From Sporomusa silvacetica DSM 10669 (GTDB lineage: Bacteria > Bacillota > Negativicutes > Sporomusales > Sporomusaceae): 51,857 bases of DNA. Positions 33,614 through 42,400 of the stretch are shown here, piece after piece. Location: assembly GCF_002257705.1 (NCBI RefSeq), contig NZ_LSLK01000087.1, positions 1 to 51,857 of the forward strand, in the 5' to 3' direction. The position numbers and the translations under genes were made by a program. A model generated the notes under the pieces. It did no database searches and was not told the origin of the DNA. It saw nothing but the letters and a program-made list of their open reading frames with translations. Positions within the stretch are counted from its first letter, which is position 1. The number at the start of each line of letters is the position of its first letter.

Positions 33614-33754
33614 TTGCAGCCGCCACAAGAGATCAGGCACTGGACAGTATAGTATCAAAGGGAAAAATTAGCTGTATATGGCTCACAGGTACCTTGGTAT
33701 GAAAGCATCTGCCTGAGTTACGGAACAAAATCCACAACTATTGAATATCAATAG
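33614..33754 (+). pseudogene. DUF268-like methyltransferase remnant
   Basis: A TTG with a good AGGAG ribosome site 8 bp upstream starts a frame that hits TAG after 12 codons. Read through, the frame continues KLAVYGSQVPWYESICLSYG, the conserved GSQ-PW-E core of DUF268 proteins, then stops again at 33752. The remaining ~150 codons of such a gene are absent. It lies between fcl and the FkbM gene, so a gene of the operon has been lost. Confidence 0.6.
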
Positions 33755-33807
33755 TCTATAGAAGATAACCATAAAACTTATTGGAGGTGTAATATCTCAA
33801 CTTCTAT

Positions 33808-34464
33808 GTGCAGTTTATAAAAAAAGGGGCCTTAGTTTTTGATGTAGGCGCAAATATAGGAAATCGAACGGAAGTTTTTCTGAACCTTGGGGCTTCGGTA
33901 ATAGCAATTGAGCCTCAATCCAATTGCGCAGAAGTACTAATGCAAAACTATTCTAGTAATCCGAATTTCACTATCGTTCAGAAAGCACTGGGGAGCTCCG
34001 CAGGCGAAAGCAAAATGTGGCTTAACAGCAATCATGTTTTATCATCATTATCAGAAGAATGGATAAAGAGAACAAAAGCTAGCAATCGATTTGGTACCTG
34101 TCTCTCTCAATATTATGCAAGCTGTAACGTAGAGGTTACAACGTTAGATAATTTGATTTTGCAATTTGGTAAACCAGAATTCTGCAAAATTGATGTAGAA
34201 GGTTATGAATTTGAAGTTCTCCTAGGATTATCTCAGCCTATAAAAGCAATATCCTTTGAATTTACTCGTGAATACAGTGAGGCGTCCGAAAGTTGTATAA
34301 ATCATCTAGCTACTATCGGTAATTACCGATTTAACTTATCTTTTGGGGAATCAATGCATTTTAACTTACAGAACTGGGTTGATGCACAAGAGATCAGTAA
34401 TTATTTAAAATCCTTTTCAGGTCTTGAGTGGGGAGATATTTATGCCCGTCTGGAAGAGAAATAG
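33808..34464 (+). CDS. FkbM-family SAM methyltransferase
   Basis: A 218-aa methyltransferase with SAM motif VFDVGANIGNRTEVFLNLGA, acidic motif II in IAIEPQ, and the FkbM signature FCKIDVEGYEFEVL. In glycan clusters these O-methylate sugars. The GTG at 33808 is 17 bp from the GGAGGTGT at 33783, and an in-frame TAA precedes it closely, so the true start is unclear or the N-terminus is clipped. A terminator follows at 34479. Confidence 0.8.
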   Translation: MQFIKKGALVFDVGANIGNRTEVFLNLGASVIAIEPQSNCAEVLMQNYSSNPNFTIVQKALGSSAGESKMWLNSNHVLSSLSEEWIKRTKASNRFGTCLSQYYASCNVEVTTLDNLILQFGKPEFCKIDVEGYEFEVLLGLSQPIKAISFEFTREYSEASESCINHLATIGNYRFNLSFGESMHFNLQNWVDAQEISNYLKSFSGLEWGDIYARLEEK

Positions 34465-34478
34465 CTATAAAGAATGAT

Positions 34479-34519
34479 AATCACCCCGCAGCATCAACAT
34501 AGTGCTCGGGGTGATTTTT
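34479..34519 (+). terminator. Terminator of the gmd-fcl-FkbM unit
   Basis: Stem AATCACCCCG / CGGGGTGATT, then TTTG, 15 bp past the FkbM stop codon. Confidence 0.85.
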
Positions 34520-34533
34520 GTGCAGGATCGATG

Positions 34534-34560
34534 TTGCAGATTAGTCGCAGCAATCTGCAA
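34534..34560. repeat. Perfect 9-bp inverted repeat
   Basis: TTGCAGATT, nine bases, AATCTGCAA, between the FkbM terminator and the fucosyltransferase remnant. It may be the terminator stem of the decayed minus-strand gene, though no T-run follows. Confidence 0.4.
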
Positions 34561-34563
34561 TGT

Positions 34564-34920
34564 CTATAGAGTATAATTATTTTGTACCGGAACCTTAATC
34601 CATTTATCCAACCAAATCCTGGGAATTAAGGTGTTCTCCTGCAAACCAACTGTCTGGCGCAATTACGAGTTTATGTGGATTATCATTAAGCCAAGCTCCC
34701 CACCAACTATAAGTGCTATTAGCTATCACATTGTGCTGACACTGACTCATTAACCACAAATCTTCATAATTACTTTTATCACGCTTATGTTCTACAGTGT
34801 GAACATTATTAAAACATGCTATAAAATTATGGTTACACCATTCGTCATCGTCAGAAAAAACGTAAAATCGACCAGAAGGAATACGTTACATTGCCAAATT
34901 CTTTTAAGATATTGTATAAA
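34564..34920 (-). pseudogene. Alpha-1,2-fucosyltransferase (GT11) C-terminal remnant
   Basis: The minus strand encodes FYVFSDDDEWCNHNFIA and then DLWLMSQCQHNVIANSTYSW plus WGAWLNDNP, aligned residue by residue with the intact GT11 protein encoded at 35023-35877. It is broken upstream by an in-frame TAA and frameshift near 34885, and has a second frameshift near 34605 before the expected tail DKWIKVPVQNN. The N-terminal two-thirds, including the HxRRGD motif, are missing. The copies differ at many residues, so this is an old paralogue, not a recent duplication. Confidence 0.85.
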
Positions 34921-35022
34921 CCTCTAGCTATAATTGATGCAGACGACCAGAAAAATTACTGTTCTTCAACCTTCTTCTTAGGGTCAAAGTGACCTTTACT
35001 ATAACTCAGCAAGATTTCCAAG

Positions 35023-35877
35023 TTATTGCCCCCTTTCCAAATCAAATCGTACTGGAATCCTTATCCAGAGAGTAGGTATCAAATCTGGCGACTGTAATCC
35101 GGCGAACATTGGCTCCGGAGCGATTATAATTTTCTGCGGGTTATCGTTAAGCCAAGCCCCCCACCAACTGTATGTGCTGTTAGCTATGATATTGTGCTGG
35201 CATTGACTCATTAACCATAGATCTCTCCAACTACCTTCCTCAAGTGCAGGCTTTACTACATGAGTATTGGGAAAAAGCGCTATAAAATCATGATTACACC
35301 AGTTAACGTCATCTGAGAAAACATAAAAGCGTATGGACGGAAATCTTATTGTAAAATATCGAATAGCTTGTTGATAATAATCCATAGGCAAAATACCATG
35401 TAGTAAAGATTTTAAATAATCACCTCGGCGCACATGAATAGCTATTGATGTATGATTTTTCATTTCCTGTGCAATATTAAAGCTATCAGCGGATAAATTG
35501 TGGAGTTTTGGGGTTAACTCTTTCCGAATTACACTCGCGAAATCCAGAAAGTATTTTTCGCTCTGCCAATACCCGTTTGACAAGAAAACGTTGTCGCAAA
35601 AATCAATAACATTTGGATCAAAGTTATAGTGACGCTCCTTAAAAACTGGAATACTCTGTATACCAAGTCTGGCCTTTATCTCATTCAGTTCCCTCAGCGA
35701 ATGGATAGGTGTAGCATTTATATTCATTTTATCCAGCTCATACCGCCGAAAATTATTTACTGAAGCATTACTTAGATCCAAATAAAGATGCCTTCCTGTC
35801 CGTAAAGCCAATGCGCGGCCACAAGCATACTGGAACATTTGGTTTCCCAGGCCACAAAATACTTGCATTACTATCAT
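35023..35877 (-). CDS. Alpha-1,2-fucosyltransferase, GT11
   Basis: A 284-aa fucosyltransferase that transfers L-fucose from GDP-fucose, probably to galactose. It shows the N-terminal CGLGNQMFQYACGRALALR, the GDP-binding HVRRGDYL, FSDDVNWC and the C-terminal IIANSTYSWWGAWL. All GT11 motifs and the usual length are present. An ATG follows CGGGGGC. It uses the product of gmd and fcl, transcribed towards them. Probably cytosolic, acting on a lipid- or protein-linked precursor. Confidence 0.92.
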   Translation of the reverse strand: MIVMQVFCGLGNQMFQYACGRALALRTGRHLYLDLSNASVNNFRRYELDKMNINATPIHSLRELNEIKARLGIQSIPVFKERHYNFDPNVIDFCDNVFLSNGYWQSEKYFLDFASVIRKELTPKLHNLSADSFNIAQEMKNHTSIAIHVRRGDYLKSLLHGILPMDYYQQAIRYFTIRFPSIRFYVFSDDVNWCNHDFIALFPNTHVVKPALEEGSWRDLWLMSQCQHNIIANSTYSWWGAWLNDNPQKIIIAPEPMFAGLQSPDLIPTLWIRIPVRFDLERGQ

Positions 35878-36018
35878 TGAAAAGCCCCCGTTCGCGAATG
35901 TATTGTATATATCACTCCTTAGTCGCCGTCTTTACAAAATTCACCGTATACTTAAATCTATCGACTATATACATAGAGAATTAAACTATACTATAAAAAA
36001 TCTGAAGTATTAAATCCT

Positions 36019-36687
36019 TCATCCCCGTAGAGAAAACAATTCCGGATGAATCAGATCATATAACTGATATTCTTGTATATCTCGATAAGCTTGAAGCAAT
36101 TTGGGATAATCCGCTATCTTTTCCTTTTTACAAAAAATTAAGGTGTTTTGCCTATACCACCACTCAATATCTTTGCAAGTCCATATTTTGGGTCTCATGC
36201 AATCAATAGGAAGATAGCTACACTTCATAAAAAGATTTATCCAGTAACTTTGCCATTTTTCATTAACATGGTTCACTCCACCTTGTCTAGGTACAGCTGC
36301 AGAGAAAACTACAACAGGACTTAGTCGTGTAAGATCCTGCACAAAGGAAGGAGCTCTACTTTCAGTTAGATGCTCGGCAACCTCTAGGGAAATAGCTAAA
36401 TCAAATACTTTTCCATACTCTATTGTCTTTTCTAAATCTACTGCTATAAATGAATCTTCTTCAATACATAATAAATTTTTATCCACATATTCGCCATCAA
36501 ATCCTAAAATATCTACTCCTTGGTTTTTAAAAACTGACAACCATGTACCGACTCCACATCCGACATCAACAACTGTTTTGGGCTTGACGTACTCTATAAA
36601 TAATGGCACCATCGCATTTGCAGATCTCAAGGATCCATCCATTTGATTATTATAGAAACTTTGATTATAAATCTTTTCTAGACTCAT
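36019..36687 (-). CDS. Class I SAM-dependent methyltransferase
   Basis: A 222-aa methyltransferase. Motif I is VVDVGCGVGTWLSVF, motif II ILGFDGEYVD, and SLEVAEHL is the post-II loop. The start ATG at 36687 is behind GGAGGG; a longer in-frame start lies within the upstream gene and is rejected. It is 41 bp after the GT4 gene in the same direction, so probably co-transcribed. It may methylate a sugar or a carrier; acceptor unknown. Confidence 0.85.
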   Translation of the reverse strand: MSLEKIYNQSFYNNQMDGSLRSANAMVPLFIEYVKPKTVVDVGCGVGTWLSVFKNQGVDILGFDGEYVDKNLLCIEEDSFIAVDLEKTIEYGKVFDLAISLEVAEHLTESRAPSFVQDLTRLSPVVVFSAAVPRQGGVNHVNEKWQSYWINLFMKCSYLPIDCMRPKIWTCKDIEWWYRQNTLIFCKKEKIADYPKLLQAYRDIQEYQLYDLIHPELFSLRG

Positions 36688-36728
36688 AAAATTGCCCTCC
36701 AATTTAATTATCGCTCTCCTTTTTCTCT

Positions 36729-37850
36729 TTAATTCGGCACTGGGTTTGACAATGCCGAATGAAGTGTTTGGCAGATTTTGTCCCATTGGAAATTGTCCCG
36801 TGCAAATTGCTGAATTTCCGGACAAGATGCCCTCAGCTTATTTTCATCATTACTAACCTTAATTAGAATCTCTGCCAGTTGTTGACTATCACCTACCGGG
36901 AAGGTTTCACCATACTTCTTGTTCCCAGTAATATCCCTAGCTGAAGCAAGGTCTGAGGAAATAATAAAACAGCCATGTATTGCAGCCTCCGGGAAGACCA
37001 GCGGGAATCCTTCCCGTCGAGATGTCAAACAGAAAATTTTTGCTTTTTTATACTCCTCATTTATATAAGCCCTATCGGCAGTCTCACCTAGAATAAAAAC
37101 TTTATCTTTTAATTCAGGACTTTCAAGAAAATAATTAGTAATTACCTGCTGAAATTCAGGCGTTACCGATCCAAGCAATTTCAGTTTCCAGTTTGACATA
37201 TGGGTGTGAGCCAATTTAAAGGCCGTTAATAGGACTTCATTGAACTTTTGTTCTGTCCCAATTCTGCCAACTGTCAGAATGGTATTTTCTTTTTCTTGAT
37301 ATTCTACGATGCACTTAGGACACTCGTACACCCCATTAGTTATATATTCGACTCTTATCGGCCACTTATCATTAAGACATTTACATACCTCCAAGGTTTC
37401 AGCACTCACAACATGACATTTTGTTAACGAATTCCTAACCCAATTCCAAAATCCTTGGTCGGCACCTTTTATATCTTCAGTTGTATCTAATTTTAAATAC
37501 ACCTTGCCGTTAGGATTTAGTTTTTTATAAATATGAATCCAGTCAAAAGTTCTTTGTGACAAATGAAACAAGTGCAAAATATCAATATTCTGCGCATTAT
37601 GTGTTAAGTAGTCAATACCGTCTTTTGTATCATTATTGGTACGCGATAAATATTCCAGTTTTAACCCCTTTACCTCATTATCAAGATACGGATATTCACC
37701 ATGTTGATAAGTTACAATAGAAGCATCATAATTATAATTCTTATACATGGTATAAGGTATCATTCCGACGTCTTTAAGCAGATGACTCCAGCCTGTTTCT
37801 GGAAAGAGGGTAACAAATCTAGTCTTCTTCTGATTATCCTCCAAAGACAT
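36729..37850 (-). CDS. GT4-family (GT-B) glycosyltransferase
   Basis: A 373-aa retaining glycosyltransferase. The C-terminal donor domain has LTVGRIGTEQKFNEVLLTAF, then KIFCLTSRREGFPLVFPEA with the E-x7-E motif typical of GT4. The N-terminal acceptor half is divergent. An ATG is behind GGAGGGG. A sigma-K-like promoter (AC-N16-CATATTAT, 37912-37937) lies 62 bp upstream. It heads a unit with the methyltransferase downstream. Confidence 0.88.
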   Translation of the reverse strand: MSLEDNQKKTRFVTLFPETGWSHLLKDVGMIPYTMYKNYNYDASIVTYQHGEYPYLDNEVKGLKLEYLSRTNNDTKDGIDYLTHNAQNIDILHLFHLSQRTFDWIHIYKKLNPNGKVYLKLDTTEDIKGADQGFWNWVRNSLTKCHVVSAETLEVCKCLNDKWPIRVEYITNGVYECPKCIVEYQEKENTILTVGRIGTEQKFNEVLLTAFKLAHTHMSNWKLKLLGSVTPEFQQVITNYFLESPELKDKVFILGETADRAYINEEYKKAKIFCLTSRREGFPLVFPEAAIHGCFIISSDLASARDITGNKKYGETFPVGDSQQLAEILIKVSNDENKLRASCPEIQQFARDNFQWDKICQTLHSALSNPVPN

Positions 37851-37911
37851 TTACAAATCCCCTCCAAGAATTCTTTTATCTTCAGTAATACTATCGGATT
37901 TTATCTCTTAC

Positions 37912-37937
37912 ATAATATGATTCTATGATCAAAAAGT
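37912..37937 (-). promoter_or_regulatory. Sigma-K-like promoter of the GT4 unit
   Basis: Minus strand: AC (37936-37937), 16 bp, CATATTAT (37912-37919), followed by G rather than A. Confidence 0.5.
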
Positions 37938-38025
37938 GCTCCCTTTACTCATTGTTTAAGTAAAATTGCATACTAAACGAACTAAGTTAAAAAACAGTAA
38001 CACCGCGGCTCTAAGCCTAGTTTCT

Positions 38026-38111
38026 TAAAAAAAATTTAAATAAAATAAGGTAACACCACCCTATTGTCGAAATGTTTAAGTGCTACTCAAAGCACGACAA
38101 AGGATGGTGTT
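38026..38111 (-). terminator. Long hairpin with T-rich tail, terminator- or T-box-like
   Basis: AACACCA-CCCTATTGTCG (38052-38069) pairs with CGACAAAGGATGGTGTT (38095-38111), 16 of 17 positions with one bulge. On the minus strand it is followed by TTATTTT and eight T. The upstream minus-strand GTACCGCGGAACACC recalls a T-box tail, but the full T-box sequence is not there. It lies 70 bp after the NanM-like remnant, and could be its terminator. Confidence 0.5.
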
Positions 38112-38182
38112 CCGCGGTACTGCATAACGAGGGGCTTTTAGTAAATCCATAGCTAGTCTGTTGTCCAGACATTATCCGTACT

Positions 38183-38870
38183 TTACGCATTTACTCCCCC
38201 TATGATTAAGCAGTTCTTGGGGTAGGTGAGTGGCTCTTCATTGAAGGCTTTAGAACCAGGAATTATGGCAAGCAATTCATCTGATTTGTAAGACTTATAT
38301 TTTTCAGATCTGATTTCGTTATAGGTTATGTAACCTCTCTTTGAATTTAGAATAACTTTTCTTAAATAGACATCCTGTACCGCTCGGGGCAATTCTGTAA
38401 AGGCATAGTTACTTAACACTAGATCATAAAGTAAGACTAAACTTCAGGTGGGGTTTTAACCCCACCTGAAGTTTAGTCGACCTTATCCAGGGACTTAGCC
38501 GCTCTTAACTCCCACTTATAGAAGAGGGCGTCTTAGAGCGGCTTGGTCATCGGATAAAATTTATTATCTAGTTCGTTCATTGTCTTATAACTTATCACTG
38601 AATTAAGAATGAAATTATCCAAATATCTTTTGGTAAGTGTAAGAGCTGGCTGTAAGTCAACTAAGTAATATGTCGCAGGATTATAGTAAGCATCTATAAT
38701 CCGACACTGACCACCGTACCCGACGCCTATTTCGCAGATATTCAGATTATCCGCTGTATGAAAATATTTTTTGATATCTGCAAGAACTTTAATATACCGA
38801 AGAGTAGTAGGCGAAACCTATTCCTATGTTATTATGAAAAGCTATAATATTACAATAAACCCTGATAATG
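38183..38870 (-). pseudogene. NanM-type putative sugar O-methyltransferase, broken by an insertion
   Basis: The minus strand encodes VSPTTLRYIKVLADI, then ICEIGVGYGGQCRIIDAYYN, YYLVDLQPALTLTKRYLDNF, and after an interruption YDLVLSNYAFTELPRAVQDV and ILNSKRGYITYNEI. This order and these motifs match a family of putative sugar O-methyltransferases in polysaccharide clusters. A 128-bp element splits the frame between DNKFY and DLVLSNY. A further stop or frameshift upstream (near 38818) and loss of the 5' part make it a pseudogene. Confidence 0.75.
38431..38558. mobile_element. 128-bp palindromic non-autonomous insertion, IS200/IS605-end-like
   Basis: It contains a 44-bp palindrome (38435-38478; 21-bp arms GACTAAACTTCAGGTGGGGT... 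around TT). A second stem-loop follows, AGCCGCTCT / AGAGCGGCT (38498-38543), enclosing ACTCCCACTTATAGAAGAGG. ATAAA occurs at both borders (38426-38430 and 38554-38558). Removing 128 bp restores the host reading frame exactly. No transposase is inside. Subterminal hairpins without inverted ends suggest ends recognised by a single-strand (HUH) transposase; the second hairpin resembles the guide-RNA end of TnpB elements. Family assignment is inference. Confidence 0.65.
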
Positions 38871-39451
38871 CATTATTAAGTTATGTTTCCTTGATTCCAC
38901 TGCGAAAAGTATCTTCGAACTGTTTTGTACTGCATTTTATGACAAAACGGCATTAATCGAGGATAAATGTCCTCTTATCAAACTACAAATTGTGGTTGAA
39001 AGGGGTTTTGGCAGCAGAATCTTCCTTTTGAGTATGAATTTTCTACAGTGATTTTTCCGAGAATTAACTCATTATATGCGTGGGCACTGAAAAATGCGAT
39101 TCTTAAAGTGATTAATAGCTGTATAAAAATGACGACTTGCTGTCGTGTGCTTTGGTAGTCAATCTGAACATTTTAGCACTCAAATCACTTAATTGAGTAG
39201 ACGGGGCTAAAAATATGCCCCTGAATCTGATTACAGTGGAGCGCCAAGTTCAGGTGGGAGTAGTTTCGGATCTCTGTTTCATAATCGACTATAAAGATTA
39301 AATATAGGACGAGCCGTCTTCTGGAGCATTGAAAAAGTCGACTCACAGTCTCACAGTTTTTCAAAATATGAATAGCATAAATAAGAGCAATATAGAGAGT
39401 CTGTTGAATTTAAGACTTTTTATATAAAAACTTCTGTGGGGGGATACCGCC
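38871..39451. other. Gap with no recognisable gene
   Basis: About 580 bp before the large glycosyltransferase gene. All frames are broken and I recognise no protein remnant, repeat or RNA. It is plausibly decayed coding sequence, like the flanking pseudogene. Confidence 0.4.
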
Positions 39452-42400
39452 GTGCTGGGTGAGAAGTATAAATATTGGATATTGAATAATGAACCTACCA
39501 TGGCAGAGTTGGAAAAACAGAAAAAACATACCTTCCTGTATGAACCGGTAGTCAGTATTATTGTGCCGACTGTTAATACACTAGAGCAGCTTTTAGGTGA
39601 GCTGATTGAATCAATGCTGCAGCAGACTTATCAAAAATGGGAATTATGCATTGCTGCTGGCGGTAGTGAGCAGCAATATCATATTAGTGAAATCATTAGT
39701 CGGTATGCGAATGACCCTAGAATTAAATATAGGATGCTTGGAGAAAACAAAAGCCTTTCCGGTAATATCAATGCTGCGCTACATTGGGCATCAGGGGATT
39801 ATATAGGGCTTTTGGAACATGAGGATACATTAGCGCCGTTTGCTTTGTACGAGGTTGTTAAAGCGATAAATGAGCATCAGGAACCTGATTTCGTTTATTC
39901 GGATATGGATAAGATTGAGTATGTAGATAAAGAGCGGTTCGCGCCATTTTTTAAACCAGATTTTGCACCGGATATGTTAAGAAGCTACAATTATATATGT
40001 CATTTTAGTGTGATTAAACAAACACTCATCGAGCGAATAGGTAGTTTTTGTTCAGATTTTGACAGCAGCCAGCACCATGACTTGATTCTAAGAGCAACTG
40101 AAAACTCAAATCGTGTGGTGCACATCCCCAAAATATTATACCATCAGCGCTCCCATGAAAATTCAGTAGCGATCGACGTCAGCTCTAAAACGTACGCATA
40201 CGAGGCTGGTAAAAAGGCGATATTAGAGCATTTGCAGCGATTAGGGCTAAAAGGCAGTATTGATTTTGGTAACTATTTAGGCAGCTACAAGATTAACTAT
40301 GAACTCAACAGTAGAAAGAAAATATCGATTATTATTCCTAATAAAGATCATGTTAAGGATTTGGATGGCAGTCTAAAATCAATTTATAGTAAAACAACAT
40401 ATGATAACTATGAAATAATTATTGTAGAGAACAATAGTATCGATGAACAAACATTTGAATATTATGAGTCGTTAAAAAAATATCCTAACCTTACGGTCGT
40501 CGAATGGAAAGAAAGAGGCTTTAATTTTGCTGCAATTGTTAATTATGGTGTCTTATTTGCCGAAGGTGAATATTTGTTACTATTAAACAATGATGTAGAA
40601 GTTATTACTTCCACATGGTTAGAGGAAATGGTAATGTATTTACAGCGTGATGATGTCGGCATCGTTGGAGCAAAACTGTATTATCCTGATGATACAGTAC
40701 AGCATGTAGGCGTATATATTGATAAGACAATTGCTGCCGGTCATATTTCTTACAAATTGCCACAAGATCACCAGGGGTATTTTTGCAGAGCAAGTCTGGT
40801 CCAAAATGTTAGTGCGGTAACGGGAGCTTGTTTGATGATCAAAAAGGATTTATATCATGCAGTAGCTGGTCTTGACGCGGCTTTGTTTACCGTCGATTTT
40901 AATGATGTTGATTTATGTATGAAAATAAGGAAACTTGGTAAATTGGTGGTATTTACTCCGACGGCAGAACTCTACCATCATGAATCAAAATCACGTATAA
41001 ATGATGCTGATAACTCGAATAAAATACGCGCAACACGTGAGCGGGATAATTTTCTAATTAAATGGGCTAACGAGCTGGAAAAAGGCGATCCGTATTATAA
41101 CAATGCTGCTATAAATTTTGAGTATGTACAAAAGGAAAGCCATAGAGGTATTGAAATTGGGCTGAATAACAGTCTGCTCGCAAACCAACTACCCAGACAC
41201 AACAAATGGAGAAGGAGGATCGATACTAATCTGGCAAACATGATCCTAGAAAATAGTTCCAATCAAATTTCTGCTCTGGGAAGCAAAATAATAGCAGAGC
41301 AGAAAAGTGTTCACGATATAAACAGTATTAAATCAGATTTCCGAATAGCACGAAAGAAAGAATTGGAAGCCTTTTTATCTGCGAAACAGCAGCTGAATTT
41401 TAGTACACCTGTCTCACCTAAAATAACCATATTACTCGTCTTATGGAATCAGGCCGAGTTGACCCTTGCTTGTTTGGAAGCTCTTCAGCGTCAGGATAAA
41501 GGCAACTTCGAAGTGCTGATTGTCGATAATGCTTCATCAGACGCTACAACACAGCTGTTATCTCTGATTAATGGTGTTCGCGTCATTACCAACGAGGAAA
41601 ACATGGGTTTTTTAAAAGCAGTCAATATGGCAATAGACCAGGCTTACGGCCAATATTTACTACTATTGAACAATGATGCGATTGTCCGGCATGGAAGCAT
41701 CCAGCAGGCTATTACCAGAATCGAATCTGCGCCTGATATTGGTGCTGTTGGCGGCAGAGTCATCCTACCTGACGGATTGCTGCAGGAAACAGGGTCTATA
41801 ATTTGGCAGGACGGCACATGCTTGGGTTACAAGCGTGGAGAATTGCCGGATACTAATGAGGCCATGTTTGTAAGAGATGTAGATTACTGTACCGGTGCTT
41901 TTCTACTGACACCGACAGAATTATTTCGTCAAATGGGTGGCTTCGATGTTAGATATGCCCCTGCTTATTATGAAGAAACTGACTACTGTGTACGTTTATG
42001 GAAACGTGGTCTAAGAGTTGTATACGACCCGGCCGTAGTTTTGGACCATTTTGAGTATGGGAGCGCTACTATCAGTAAGCAGGCCCTACATCAAATGGAA
42101 GTAAATAAATATAAGTTCCTTAGCACTCATAGTGATTTCTTGGCTAAGCGTCATACCTATGCTGTTAAAAATATATTGTACGCCCGAATGAACAATAATT
42201 ATAAGGGACGCGTGTTATTTATAGATGATCGTGTTCCTTTGAGAAATTTAGGAGCCGGTTATCCGAGAGCTAGAACCATCTTACAGACAATTACCGAAAA
42301 TGGCTGGTTTATTACTTTTTATCCATTTTACGAACCGAACCTAGTAGATGATTGGCAGAATATTTATGAAGCTATACCTGACACGATCGAAGTTATGCGC

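Noticed and set aside
36688..36825. Longer N-terminus for the SAM methyltransferase at 36019
   Set aside because: The extension overlaps the GT4 gene end and lacks a ribosome site, whereas ATG 36687 has GGAGGG upstream.
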